Assembly (NCBI GenBank): GCA_005408345.1
Contig: SEMN01000062.1
Location: 1,139,085 to 1,203,084, forward strand
Direction of reading: 5' to 3'
Length of the DNA stretch: 64,000 nucleotides
From: Macquaria australasica
Lineage: Eukaryota; Chordata; Actinopteri; Centrarchiformes; Percichthyidae
The notes beneath the pieces were generated by a model. It had not been told where the DNA came from. It saw nothing but the letters and a program-made list of their open reading frames with translations, and did not search any database. Position numbers and translations under genes: made by a program. How positions within the stretch are numbered: the first letter of the stretch is position 1; each line of letters begins with the position of its first letter. Shown one piece after another: positions 11,249-24,744 of this stretch.

Positions 11249-14200
11249 CTGTTGGCAAGAAAAGGGGTTTAAAAAAAAAGGAGCGTGTTTCTCACTACAA
11301 GCATTTTAACTCTCAAAGTGATGACACGTGGAAAGGTTTGAAAAGTGATGATGAGCAATAATAGCACACTTGATTTACATTAAGCTGGAAAAAATGTTGG
11401 CAGCATTAACAGTATTGATGGACTAAGCAATACCACCAGGTTTAACAAACACTCAAAAGGAAACAAGATCAGAAGGAAACAAACTGTGAATCATGATTGG
11501 CTGTCTGAATTGTTTTAACAGTTAAAAGGCTTACATTTTGTCATGGACAATGATAACTACAGTGAGATACTTTAATCCTACAGCATTATCTTTGATCTAT
11601 TTAAGGCAAATATTTAAAGCAATGATATGAAATGGGAATTTGTTGTACATTTTTTATGATCTGCACAGGAGAATACAAGCTTGTCTCCGATTAAGATTCT
11701 TTGAGGAAAGTGAACTGAAGATTTGAGGATTAATTTAAGAGAGTTTTGGGAGGTGTCAGTTCCTACCCAGATCAAGGGGTAACAGCTATTGAGGGCTTGC
11801 CAGTCAGTAAGAAGAAACTAGGCTCTAAGAACAGTGCAGTTCTTCAACAGCCAGCAAGCAAATCTGCTGCTGTCTCATGAAAACCTCACATATTGAGCAG
11901 GTTTTTGTCGTGTTGTTTATATAAACTTGAACTACATGTGCAGTTGTACTTAAATGCACTCAGGCCTTAAGGAAGGGCCGTAGAGTGTATGGGTGTAGAG
12001 GTAAACTACAAATTCCAACATAAAATTTGCTTCCAAATTTCAATATTGCACAAATTCCAATGGACAGGGAAACCTGCCATTGAAGATCATGTTTGTTTTG
12101 TGTTTAACTCCTCCTTTCATGAGGAAACAGCCAGGCATTCAGTACTAACACAAAAATGTAGATAGAACAAACACACTTTATGTCAATCTGCAGGCAATGG
12201 AAAAATACTAACCTCAGAAGACTTTTTCAGTCACATTTTGATCTTGTTCAACATGCCGTGCCAGAAACTGCTCTGTTTGAGCTTCAAATGTAAACTCAAT
12301 GACAGAAAACAGTGTTTTGTGCCAGATCCACCATGTGTGGTTTGATGGAAGATAAAAAAAATTCTCATATGCAAGAATCACACATGCATTTCCCATGTAG
12401 TCATATAGAAGCACAATATGGCTGCAATTACGGGTCACACACAACCTGAAATGCAGCTCTTAACACGCACACAGTCTAATTTTCTGGTTTATTATATTTT
12501 CCTTGCATGCTATTTATGCCTTAGTTCTTTAACTGTGCATCTTATTATTGGTATCTACAGTGTGTGAAGATCATCTTTATTTAAAATTACAACTAAGCCT
12601 AGCAATGTTTGTTGAAGCTGCCATATCATGCTGTCTTGCCGGCAACGGGTGATCTTCAACCTTGCGTCAGTCTACAGCTGAGGTAGTGCTGTCTCAGCCT
12701 GTCATTATCAGACTGCCAAACAGTTGGTTCATTAAGCTGCAGCCAAATTTTCTGTCTCCCTTTCTCTGAATTTCTTTTTAAGCTGTATAAATCCCACAAT
12801 AAATCTTTTGACTTCTCCGCTGTCAGCACAACAGACTGTAACAACACCGCAATGACAATGTTTGTTTTTCATTGAACTTGCAGCGTTTAGAGTTACCACA
12901 GCAACTTCAGTGGAAACAAGCAGGTCAAAGCAGTTAGACAAGGTGTGAATACAACCTAGGAACATAACAAGAAGCATGTTGGTCTGCTTAACACTTCACT
13001 GTCATGTGTGTGACATCTTTATAGCTATATTGATCTGGACATTTAAATGTTTGCTTGTGGAAGAGATACATGGTCTCTCAGTAGGATACTGTCAAGAAAT
13101 CAGAGGTTGCTTACATCTTTTTTTCTCTTTACAGTTACTTTTAGTTAGACTTATGTAACCTGAAAATGAAAATGTATGCTACTATCATGCCAAGATTAGA
13201 ACAGAACATGTTCTTTTCCCACACTCAGTAAAGCAAGTTTATAAGTTAATGGTTGCTGCGTGTCTAAGCAGAAATACCAAACTAATAATATTACTAATAT
13301 ACTGTGTTTTAAAGAGTATGAAATAATAACTATGATTATAACTTGGCTAATCATTTGCACCTATTGAGGAAAAAAACATCTCTAAAAGCACGCAGAAACA
13401 CGACCCTCAAGGATAAGCGGGTATAGCTAATGGATGGATGGACAGAATTCTCTAACTAAGTTTGTGGACATTGTGTGTTTTACTACAACTAAAGCAGGCG
13501 TGATCCAGTTTCTCCCTTTAATGTAAGTTATGTTTTTTCGTCTTTGTCATGTTTTTTATTAGTAATTTCTCTCAAATAAGTTTTGACTAATATTGTTTTT
13601 TTACTTGAATAAACCTTACACAGAACAGATTTAGCTCTATTTTGCACTGCATCACAAACTGGCGGATGTAATTATTGGTAAAATGTGGAAACACTCAGTA
13701 AAAACGAGGGAGCTAGGTAACTTGGTTTTACTTAAAAGTTATTTACTGTGATTTTGAACTCTGTACTCTGCATGCAAAAGTCTTACAATCCCCTGGTTTG
13801 TAACATCTTACACTGTACTTTTTTTCTGCATGAGTAGTTTTGCCTCTATAAAAGTAAAACTAGAGCAAAGCAACAATATGTCTAATTGTATGTGGTATTA
13901 CAGACATTTTTTGCACCTGAATGAAAATGCCTCACTTCTATGGATGCTGAACTTCTAGCCTGTGTCATTATTCATATACACTTTTGCACTGCACGCAGTT
14001 GCGTATTCACTTGATGCAGCATTAAATGTGTACTAGATAACATACATTTGGATTTACTGGTCTAAAAGCACACACAAAGAACAATATGATCTGGACCACT
14101 CTGCTCTCTGTTATCCACCCCCATCAAAGACACAACCCCCTCTTACTCTTCATTTGTGCACAAAGTAAACAAAACACACAGTGTCAACCAGAGGAATCAC

Positions 14201-14539
14201 CAAGTCTAAGCCTAAAGTTTGCATTTAAGCTTCAACACTGACAACACCCACGGTATCAAGGACAGCCATGTGGAGCTGGGAATCAAATAACTTTGCACAT
14301 GTTGTTACCTTTGCTTGTAGGGGCTGGTCCTCATGAGGGTGAGGAGCAAAGAAAATGAGGTTGGACACGAACACATGCATACACACCGACAGATCAGACT
14401 GAATCATACAACACAGTAAATGAACTCACAATGAAACAAATTTACCTGTGTCAATTAACCCTTTTAGATTAAGTTTTTCTTTTTTTGTTAACAGGTAAAG
14501 AAATGCATGTGAGAAAGAAGAGGTGTGTTTGTTTCTTAC
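11249..14539 (-). other. Large first intron of the entpd3-like gene
   Basis: I see no coding exon here. A motif common in fish repeats (gataagcgggtatagctaatggatggatgg) ends at about 13440. The rest is unremarkable AT-rich sequence. The region counts as an intron only if the leader exon at 14540 is real. Confidence 0.35.
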
Positions 14540-14700
14540 CTTGAAGAGCTGGTTTGTAGATCCTAGTTGGGAGTGGGAGTGAGATAGCTCTGAAGAAGGG
14601 ATGAAGAAAGGAAGCAGCAAAGGAAGGCAGGGAGAGGGAGAGTAAGGGAAAGTGCTGTGAGCAGGGGAGATCTGAAGAGTGATTGGCCCACAGGAACAGG
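14540..14700 (-). other. entpd3: Probable untranslated first exon of the entpd3-like gene
   Basis: A strong minus-strand donor, CTTCAAG|GTAAGAAAC, ends an exon at 14540. This fits the need for a leader exon upstream of the coding exon that starts at 11248. The upstream limit (about 14700) is a guess. No TATA box was identified with confidence. Confidence 0.4.
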
Positions 14701-15584
14701 CATGGTGTACCCCAACAAAACAGAGAGTGAGAGAGAGAGGGAACATGGGAGGAGCAATGTGTACAAACCCCAGTTTTCACCACTCCCACCACACTAGTGA
14801 AATAGAGCAGCCAGCCCAGGAAGCACAGCCGGTGAATGATGCAGGTCTGTTCCATGCTTACTTACTGTGTCTAGTGATTAAGCACACATACTGTGTGTAT
14901 GTATGAAACAATGTGAGAAGAGAGAAGGGGAGCTGTGGTAAAGTTAATTGATGTAATCAATAAGGTAAAGTGCAGTGTGGCAGAGTGTCTGCTGCACGAG
15001 TTATCACAAAGTCAGCTCTTATATGATAAGCCTGAATTGAAGGACAATTGATGATGAAAAGCAAAGGATCGAGTACTGTACCAGCAATCAGGGATCTGTT
15101 GATACCTGCAACCTCCAACATGTTAAGCTCAAATTCTCACAGCGAAAACTATGAGTCATTAATCTGTCTGTAGAACGAATGGAAAATTGTGCTGTAATCC
15201 AGTATGTTTGTTTTGCTTTCAGAGGCAGACAGTAAAGAGCTGAAAGCATACTTTTAATTGTGAATTTGTGTGTGCATATGTGTGTGTATTTGTATGTGCA
15301 CGCAGACAGTTGTATTTGGATTTTGTAGCACTTTCTGGAAACATGAGAACTGCTTGCATTTATGTGTGTCTGTCTGTCCAATAGACACATTAGTGGAGTG
15401 GAGAGTCAGTGGAGAATCAGCCTTCAAAGGCCAGATCAATGGCCAAAACAGCTTGTCAAAGAAAACAGAAAAACAGACGTCAACTAAAGGTGGTTTTATG
15501 GGCCCCCTAAAAAGAGAAGGCCAGATAAAAGCCCTGTTAAGCAACAGAAACAGAACGAGGGCATCCCAGAGAAAAGGGTTCCAA

Positions 15585-15607
15585 AAGAAGAAGAAGAAGA
15601 AGAAGAG
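15585..15607 (+). repeat. Short AAG trinucleotide tract
   Basis: A run of about seven AAG units lies in a purine-rich stretch, about 260 bp from the long TTC tract at 15867 and in the complementary sense. The two tracts therefore form an inverted pair. Confidence 0.8.
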
Positions 15608-15734
15608 GAGCCACAGAAGGCCCAGAACATGAAAAAGAAGAACCAGAACTGGTCATCTGGCAACTGATGATCCAGCTGTAGGCTGACTTCAAAGGAAGCT
15701 TGAGACCCAAGCTCAAGATCCTGACAGAAAATCA

Positions 15735-15860
15735 GACAACTCAACAGAAATTGAGCAAGGCACTGAACCCCTAACTGCTACCTGGCAGCCCCATCACTCT
15801 CCCCCAGTTGCATGTCTATGGTCCTGAGTGTGTACATGTTTGTATTTCAGGCCTATTTAT
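15735..15860 (+). repeat. Possible degraded SINE or MITE end
   Basis: The phrase 'gagcaaggcactgaacccctaactgct' resembles a sequence found in many dispersed teleost repeats. It is followed by a degraded 'gtcctgagtgtgtacatg' stretch and then the TTC tract. The call is from pattern memory, and the boundaries are uncertain. Confidence 0.35.
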
Positions 15861-15866
15861 GAGTTT

Positions 15867-15998
15867 TTCTTCTTCTTCTTCTTCTTCTTCTTCTTCTTCT
15901 TCTTCTTCTTCTTCTTCTTCTTCTTCTTCTTCTTCTTCTTCTTCTTCTTCTTCTTCTTCTTCTTCTTCTTCTTCTTCTTCTTCTTCTTCTTCTTCTTC
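15867..15998 (+). repeat. (TTC)44 microsatellite
   Basis: 132 bp of uninterrupted TTC, which is GAA on the minus strand. Long pure GAA/TTC tracts are known to adopt triplex structures and to be unstable. It lies in the intergenic region upstream of the entpd3-like gene. Confidence 0.97.
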
Positions 15999-18900
15999 AT
16001 TTTGGGTAATATATTCTAGTACTAGTACTGCACAATGTTTACAGTAACACCAGATATGCTGACAGGAATTCTTCTTTTCTTTTCTCTTCTCTTCTCTTTT
16101 TTACTATGTTAAGTCGCTGCAGTACTTATAAATCCAGTGGATTCCTTAACATTTCAGCATGTGGGTGGTCTTCTTGTATCTGGACTGTCTACAAAGAAGA
16201 CACTGATGGGGCCAGTCAAAGTGAATTACATGTCTGATTCAGTGCTCATTGAATGAAGATAAAATATTTTTAGCTGCCTAAAGTGAGACCTGAAACCTAC
16301 TGGTCTGAATGAACCGGAAAGACAGGGCGCTGAAAATTAGATTTGCTCAGAGAGAGGAAATACAAGAAAGGCAGAGAGCTCCTATTTAATTTTAAGGGTT
16401 TCAAGCCTCCTGGATACAGATTAGATACCTATCCCCCACGGTATTGCTGTAATACTTCTACTAACCTGTTAGATACTGTGGTGTGTCCATTCCAGTGTTG
16501 CTGTCTTGGACATGATTTATATGGGTAAGTACTGCTGCTGCTCCAAGTAAAAAACCTGCAACACTAATGTAGCACAGATGTAAGGTATCAGGCTGAAGGC
16601 TGAATTAGGTGGGGCTAGACAATCATATTGTGTGTATGCCTGACTGCATTTCCTTCCTCATTCAACATTTGCAAAGCCAATTTTTTTGGATATTTTACAA
16701 CCTGCATTGTTTACATCTATGTTTGCCAGGTAACAGTAGTTATCAGCTTCTTCTTCCCTACATTTTTCTGGTGCAGTGCTACATTTCTTGGAACGTTACG
16801 GCAACCAATCATTTAATGTAAATTCATGAAACAATCCACAGGACTGTGTATTGTGTCGCCTGCGTTCTCATGCACGTCCACTAGATACAAACAAAATTTG
16901 CAAAAGAAACGTGTTATCATAGTAAGGAAACATTTTGAATAACATTTTCTGCAAAGTTGCAAAATGTTCTTACTGAATATGTCTGCAAAACATTAACTGT
17001 CGACTTATTTCATTTGTTTTACCTACAATATTGACCCATGGCAACTAAAGCATATGTTCGTGGTCTTTGTTGAATATTAAGAATAGCCAACACTGATTTG
17101 ACATGTTCACTTTTTAAAATATTTAACCAAAACTTTAACTAGGCCTACTGAATTTAGCAACACCATTTAGTAGAATATAAACTGAATTTGTAGGAGGCAG
17201 ACTTCGTTAGGACTCGTACAAATTTCTGTATGTGCACATTAAACTAAAAGGACCTTGTCCTACTCCGGAAATCTCAAACAAGAGAGAATTAAAAAAAAAA
17301 AAAAATGTGTATTGAAACTTGAGAATAAATGTTCCAACTTTGTTGAAAATATTGTGAGTATATCAAACTTTGAGCATTATGTTGCATAGAACTGTGAGAC
17401 TGTATCATTTGACCTATTAATAAGTTGCAACACTATTACATTACAACATTTTATACATTATTTGATATTGTCTCTATACACCGTACCAGTAACTTTATTG
17501 TTTTGTAAAGTTTTTTTCAATGTTATGCATTTTGCAGCTATGCTCCTATGTTCCCTGATGTTTCACCCTATTTGTGCTATTAAAAAGTGAAACAATGAAA
17601 ATGTACTGTATTTATGTTGATAAAAGTAACAATAATTTTCATTTTTGTAAATTATTAACAGGTGTTCATCTTTGTTCAAATGCTATGGGGACTGGCCCAC
17701 TGCTGCTGCCACCTTATAGCCTCCTATAAATAAAATCTTGGCAGTAAAGATTTAATATCCATATAAGCAATTCCATATTATATTGCATGCATACAGTGAT
17801 GCTAAGTCTGAGTTTCCTGTATTGTTATTCAATGAGCTATTTCTCGTACATGTATTGTATATCTCTCATATGTCCTGATGGTAAAAGTAAAATTTATGAA
17901 CAGTTATTGCAATCCAAGTCTTGCAGCTGCTCAGTTGTTTTGTCACCAGTAAATGTGCTGCCAGATAACCAATAACTGGACATTTTTTGTGTAATCCTTT
18001 TAACAAACCATTATGTTATATTTTTTCTTACTGTAATAAAACACTAACATTTTGAAAAAAACATGTAATGTTTCAGACTTGCCAGTATTCCTGTTAAAGA
18101 CTGAATTGTGGTGTATAGCCTTCGAGCACCCAAGTGGAAGTTCCATTCCACTGCATTACCAGCTATACATTAAGACTGTTGATAGTCGAGATAGTAGATT
18201 TGGAAAGCTGCCTAGAGAAGTTCCCACTAATTGTATATTGTGTGTCTGATTCAGTACTTTTAAAATGCACTAAACATCCCTATGAATCTCCGTAGCCCAG
18301 AGAGGAAATGTTGTGGCAGTATTGCGGCCAGATCAATTAGAGGACAGAGGCACTTCAAATCAGCAGAAAGATCCCGGGCTTCGCAATTCAAATATCTCAG
18401 TTTGAGAAATGGTTGATAATGGTGTTTGCTCTGTCTGTGTTCTCCCGTCTCTCTCTCAATTGATTTCTTGCTCTTTTTGTGTTTGCTCTCCTTCTTTCTT
18501 TCTGACTCTTGCTCAACATTTGCCAAACCGCTTCACCGTACAGTTCTTTTCTCACTCACACACTCTCCTTGTCAACCACAATATAAATGCAATGCAATTT
18601 GTTTGATGTATTCCATAATCAGAATTATTTTACAGTATATGAAAATCGATCCTAATCTGCGACCATACCATTGGAATGTATTTGCTGTAATTCAGTATCA
18701 TGAGGCTACTATCAAACGTGTTGCAATGTTAACAAAATTAATATACTGGTGCAATGTTACTGAATTGAATATACTGGTAATAAAAAGGCCCTCATGTCAC
18801 AGTTTAGAAGTATAAAGATGTACCCTTTCTGACCAATGGCGGTATCTCTGTTTGTAAGCTCTTAATGTGTTATCAGAAAATGAGATGGACAAATGCATGG

Positions 18901-19819
18901 AACATACGTCATACATACCAAAGCATCCTGCTGTGCCATAACGACAGAAAATGATCCATCAAGTCCTTAATGTGTGGGCTGGTGCACTTTAAACCCAGCC
19001 CCCTCCACTTTGCATCAGCCCAGACCCCCAACCCCTCCACCTCAAGCCCAACTCAACAAGGGCGACTCCCTGTGGTAGCCACTGTCGAAAACTGTCTTTA
19101 TGGTAATGGCGTAGCCTCTACATAGCATAGAAAACACTCTCCTCCACCACTGATATTACAGGGAGACATCCCCAGGAAAGATGTAACACAACCCCACATC
19201 TCTTGCATACTAAAGCTGTGAAGTGATCACACACATCACTCATCACACAACTATTGAATTATCACAAAGGAAACACTTATCCTAATAGAATTGTCAGTAT
19301 TAGTGTTAACGGCAATCAGTGCACAGTTCAACACGAGGCATTAAATGCTGGCCATGTAATGGGATCTCTGAGGTCTCAAGTGTAGCTGTGACTTCAGATT
19401 CAGTTATGTTCTGAAAGCTGCTAGATTGTAATGTTTTCCCGCGTGACGCCTCCCAAGTGAAAACCTCTCTGTGGCAAGCATTCAACCAATAACCTCAAAC
19501 GATAGGTGTTTGAAGGCTACTGTGGAATAAACAGTGGAGCTGACATCATGTGTTGGACTGGACTATAACACTCTGATAACGCCTTATGCATCATCTGGGC
19601 TCAATGGGACCTTTCTACACCTGATAGGATTGTGTCAGGATTTTTCTTTCTTTTTTTTTTCTTTTGAAATCTAGAAAGCTTAAGTCATAAAATTAGACTG
19701 TCCAAATATTTATGGGCTGCACTGTAGCTGCACTGTGATCGTCAGTCAGTCCTACTCTACATCACCCTTATTTTATTAAGTTATCATTTCATTCTCATAG
19801 ACACCAATCACAATGTATT

Positions 19820-21060
19820 TATTAAACCTACAATAACTGATTTTTTTGGCCACTTGAGGGCAGTGAAAACAAGTTGAGAACACAACACTGACATATCATC
19901 ATCTTTTAAGTTGATATGGTGGAGACTTTTTTGACTGGGGTGGCCCAAGTGGGGCACTGACTGAATGCAGTGGTGGCATGAAGTATGTGCACCCACCTGC
20001 AACATAGCCCAAGATATATTTGTTAATTACAACCATCCTGGACATTTAAAACAGTTTAATTCGCCTGTTCTTGTGTTTGGCTTACAAACACTTTTATAAA
20101 GCTTTATAAATATTTTATAAACGAAAGTTGGTTTCCTGGTCAAACAGTTGGTTTGAACTAAGGTCCCGCCTCTGACCAGGCAGATAGCCAATCATAGTTT
20201 AGGATAATGGGGTGGCACCTGGAGTGGCCGATCAGATTTCAGGCCACCCACTGGACTCGCACCTGATATGGTGAACTTGTTAGCAAACAGTAGCTCATTA
20301 ACACATCCAGCAGATACTGATATACTCCACTATGCTTACCAGCTACTGTAGTCACAAACTGTGCCTATCTGCTGTTTGGTGCTGGGCAGGTGTACAGTGT
20401 GTTTTTAGAGATTTTTCACTGATAATACTAGCTGCTGCAGCCAATTACGACACTGATGAGAATGGTGAGAGTGAAAACCAAAACAATGAGCTCAAAGACG
20501 CTATACAGCTTAGTAGAACTGAGGGGAACTGCAGAGTGGGGTGATAATTCTCTGTGGGTTTGACACTATGAGCGACCCCTTTCACATACAAATACTCATG
20601 TGATCCATTGTGGATATAAAAATAACTGGAGAAGAGCTGGAGTCAGGTAACTCAGTGATTCAACAAACACACACTGCAGCAGGTCACCACTGTCTGATGG
20701 TGTTAGCAGATGTAATAAGATGAGCTCATGAAACATGCATGCTAAAATAGATATAAAATACTGAAATGTAACTGCCTTCACTGCAGAGGCTGACTACAAA
20801 ACGTGGCACTGTTCCTGCAAATAAAATGTGTGACTTTGTTGTGAAGTCATGTTTACCTGCCTTTCATTTAGGTATACAGTGTGTTAAGCCTAAATCCTGT
20901 ACCATGCTGACTTATTTACAGATGCTCAAGAGCTAGCCTACTGAAGGGTCAACAGACTGCATTTGTACAGGGCCAGGAAAACTGTGCTACACCCCTAAGG
21001 ATAAATATTGCTAAAGAAAAAAATTAACTGAGTTAGACTGTCTTTGTTCAAGAAGGTACT
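19820..21060. repeat. Possible relic of a dispersed non-autonomous DNA element
   Basis: The segment begins 'cctacaataactgatttttttggccacttgagggcagtg'. Inside it are 'gctgcagccaattacgacactgatgagaatggtgagagtgaaaac' and 'tatgagcgacccctttcacatacaaatactc', which resemble blocks I associate with a dispersed fish repeat. I could not find a matching inverted right end, so the limits are soft. Confidence 0.35.
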
Positions 21061-21653
21061 TCTCAGCAGTTGCACAGCACTGAAAGTTTAGCTGTTTTCT
21101 GCTGCTTTCCTTGGTGAAGGCACTATAGTTTACTATAGACAGTGAAGTCTACACTCACACAAATATAGTTAAGCATCTTTATATAGCACACAGCAGTATA
21201 TTTGACCCGAAGACATATTTGCCACGCAAAGGGCAGGTCACATATTAGTGTATATCCGTTGGTGTCAGTATCAACAGCATATTTTAGATGTGGGTCATCC
21301 AATGACAATCGTGTGGCTGGCAGTTCATGGAAGATGTGACCTCCTGTTGTGGCAGCATATGTAATGGCGACCTCTTGTGGGCAAACTAAGCAACCACAAC
21401 TCTAGAGACGTTAATCGTACTGGAAAGAGATTTGTGTGGCAGTAGCATTTACAGAATACTACACAAATAGACACCAGTACAAAAACAGCTTTTTCTCATA
21501 GCTAAAAGCTTACAAAGCTTGAATACATTCAACAGCAAATGAATAAGGATAATGATAACCCTGATAATAAAAGTCTAAATAATGAATAATAAACAAAATA
21601 TGTATAAGCAAACAAGAAATCAATTGTTTCTTTGTTTGTGAATAGACCTGATT

Positions 21654-21693
21654 TATATATATATATATATATATATAAATCATATATATATAT
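21654..21693. repeat. TA dinucleotide repeats
   Basis: Two AT tracts (21654-21677 and 21682-21693) are separated by 'aatc'. They form a self-complementary AT-rich block. Confidence 0.9.
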
Positions 21694-22246
21694 AAATATC
21701 TGCCAAAAAGAAGTCTTTCTACATTGCATCTATCCCTCTGTGAGCATTTAAGAACTGACATTTCACTCAATAACCCAACTGAAGTAGAAGCACATATTTT
21801 ATTCACATAGGTTATACTGGTCAAGTACACTATGGCAAGTGCTTGAACTAGGACCTCTGCACTGTAATAGCATTGTTATGTCCCCTGTGTCCCACCATCC
21901 TAGTTTATAGATTAGTCTGAACAGACAGACCATATACAACCTTTTCTCTTTGGCATTTTCTCAACCAGCTGTATGATTGTAGATGTTTCACAAATCACAA
22001 AAATTACTGTAGAGAGGTTCTGCTTGTCTACAGCTATTCTTGTATCATAAATTGCCTGCAGAATAATCTTAATTTAGCTGATAAAAGCAAGTGAATGAGC
22101 AGGCCAATAATGTTGAACAGTAATCAGGGGCTAAGAATTAACCTCTAATGCAGAATCCTCATCTGTATTTATAGAACGCTGGCCTTTGTCCTCAGAGATT
22201 AGGCTGCTCAGAGGAGGCTGAGTGGCACAGCATGTTGGCTGGTAGT

Positions 22247-22253
<7 letters not shown>

Positions 22254-22327
<74 letters not shown>
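22254..22327 (+). repeat. (TG)37 microsatellite
   Basis: 74 bp of uninterrupted TG, preceded by a short imperfect GT stretch from about 22244. It is intergenic, roughly 0.7 kb beyond the likely 3' end of ddc. Confidence 0.97.
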
Positions 22328-22328
<1 letters not shown>

Positions 22329-23039
22329 CTGTCCTCTTTAGTTAAGTACACTGCAGTAGAGTGACAGCAGGACTATACCAGGCTGCATTTTTTACTACTC
22401 TTTCATTAATATACTGGAAAACATAACCTCTGATTGCATCCAACAGTTTAACAAGGCTGATTTGTGGTGGTGTCTAATGTGTTATGGTCTCTGTTTGAGC
22501 CATTGTTGTGTTGCGAGTTGCAACAGTTGTGTTCAGACAGACCTATTTTATACTGTGGCCCAGTGGTTTCCAAAGTGTTTTAGACCACCATTTGAAAATA
22601 TGCTTATTGGTTTTACAGTGAAATATGCAAATTTATTAGATGTATTCCTTTCATTGTCTTCAAAATTAAAATTAGCTTGTTTTAACTGTGAGTTGTCATG
22701 TCATTGGCTGTGGCATAACTGCATATTAAACAGATATTTTAATACAGTGATTTTTATCGTTTTGTTATGTTTGGAAATGTAACATAAAATGTAATTAATG
22801 TTAATGACACGACTTTTTTTAAAATGTGGTGAAACATTATTAGAAATACATAATAAATGAACAATGATATAATAAATCTTGCAGCACCCACTTTGGGAAC
22901 TACTGCTCCTCAGCTTCACCCTTCTGCTCTTAGTGCAGTTTATTAGTGCACTGCTCTAATGCAAGACACAAATATTATCTTAGTGACCCTGAGATATTGT
23001 AAACCTTTAATGAGGATTTAAAAAAAATCCAAACACCAT

Positions 23040-24543
23040 TCAGGCTACAGTAGACTTTATTAAAATAAACCCATAACATTGCATGCAGCACACAGCCAAG
23101 CCAAAAAGAAAACACCTTGATCAGTAACAGCAGCTGACTTTGACACAATCATATGAATTAACAACAAGGTTTGGTGATGTCACACCACAGATTTACATAT
23201 CTCCTGGCAGACAAATGTGACAAACCATAGTGACAAGATATGTTGTGGATGTGGACAACAGGCAGGAGACTATAGGCTTGTTTTTATTACATTTGTTCAT
23301 TATGAGAATCTGGCTTAAGTCTTGAGGCTTAAAGTTAAATATATATGATAAGAGACTAATGTGGAGGGATGTGAAGGATCTTAAACACACAGGATGCTAA
23401 ACTGGAATGACCTTATAGGCACCAAATCAGTGTGCAGTCAGAGAATACTGAATGTATGCACCATTTACACAATTTAGATTTGAACCCTATTCTTTTAACT
23501 CCACTCATTTGATCATTTATTTCTGTCTGAACACAGAAAAATAATACCATGCAGTACAGGGTGATTATGTTAAATCCCTGTATAAATCTAATGATTGGGA
23601 ATAAGCTCAGTAAAGAAACAAATACTGCTCCTGTGTACCCCAAAAGTAGCATAATTTCATTCTCGTTCAACTGGCTTACGGTGAAAGAGTGACTGTCTTG
23701 TGCTACACTTTTGGGAAGTACTGGCCTTCTGTGCATAAGACACTTTGAATTCATAAGAATAAAAATAAAAATGATAGGCCCTTGCCCGCCATAATATATT
23801 AAACACAACTACTTTTGCTAATTAGGTCATAAATAAATGAATGCACTTATAAAAAGGGTTTAACCTGATTAGTAGGAGCAATGTTAGAATCCTTTAACCT
23901 CACACTCTATGAAGCCCTCCACACAATATATAGCCAAACTAGTAATGTGATAAATCAATCTTTTTCATACTATTACAACCCATTCATTTGTAACCCTCAC
24001 TTAAAACGCATCACTGAACCAACACATAAAAAAGCTGTTTCTGTATGAGCACCCACAGAAAATTGCAGACACACATGGACACAGAAATTCATTCACACAC
24101 ACAATGTGCAATACATTCATTGCAGAATTTAAAAAAAAAATCACCCGAACCAAATTTTAAACATAGAAGACACAGAAGCAACATACAGAGTAAAGACAAG
24201 TCTGCAGGGGGATGAGGACAATAAAATAATCATCAATAATCATTGAGAGTGAGAGATAAGAGCTAAGTCAATGGAGATAGAAGTTGCAGATAGAAAATGC
24301 AATATTTGGAGCCTGCATCCTTTCCTTTCATGCACATTTGGGTGTTTGTGTTTGAAGTTATTTTCACATATATTAATTTGCTAAATCAAAAAATCAGCAA
24401 ATGAATGACCACTGTTTACTAGACTTGATAAGCTGGCTGCAGACAGAAACACACCTGACTGCTAAGCGAGCTGTGAAATCATTGTTCATTCCCTTTATGA
24501 CATTTTACATCTGCAACATGAAACTCTTTATCTTGTCTTTTGG
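23040..24543 (-). other. ddc: Probable 3' untranslated region of ddc
   Basis: Starts after the ddc TGA at 24544-24546. A reverse-strand AATAAA at 23056-23061 would put the 3' end near 23040. No competing exon is visible. The end point is inferred. Confidence 0.35.
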
Positions 24544-24744
24544 TCAATGATTTGGCTCCTGCAAAAGCTCAAAGGTCAGCTGCGTGATGTGTCGCCATGC
24601 TTGTTGGATGTGACGTGACTCAGTAGTGCGTGAGCAGATGGCAAAGCGCAGCACAAAGCGGCCGGAGAGCTGACAAGGCACCAGATGGATCTCTCTGCTC
24701 TTGGTGATCCTTTTCAGCAAGTTCTGGCTCAACTCATTGGAGCC
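24544..24744 (-). CDS. ddc: ddc coding exon 13 (last)
   Basis: Encodes residues 415-480 and the TGA stop. It contains IHLVPCQLSGRFVLRFAICSR, the C-terminal domain of group II decarboxylases. The acceptor is TCTCAG|GGC. Confidence 0.96.
   Translation of the reverse strand, partial: GSNELSQNLLKRITKSREIHLVPCQLSGRFVLRFAICSRTTESRHIQQAWRHITQLTFELLQEPNH

Larger units (their letters stand above)
16010..22250. other. Gene-poor intergenic region between ddc and the entpd3-like gene
   Basis: No exon with plausible splice sites or recognisable protein was found on either strand. Contents are AT-rich unique sequence, an A tract at about 17290-17304, a probable repeat relic at 19820-21060, and TA repeats at 21654-21693. 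FIGNL1, which neighbours DDC in human, is not visible here. Confidence 0.5.

Noticed and set aside
14426..14855. Several overlapping minus-strand frames of 100-128 residues
   Set aside because: Composition is low-complexity Ser/Leu/Pro with no family similarity. The strand and donor site fit an untranslated exon better.
15808..16047. Open frame encoding polyserine or polyphenylalanine
   Set aside because: It is simply the TTC repeat read in different frames.
22462..22782. 106-residue plus-strand open frame
   Set aside because: It has no domain and no splice context, and its AT-rich composition matches the surrounding non-coding DNA.
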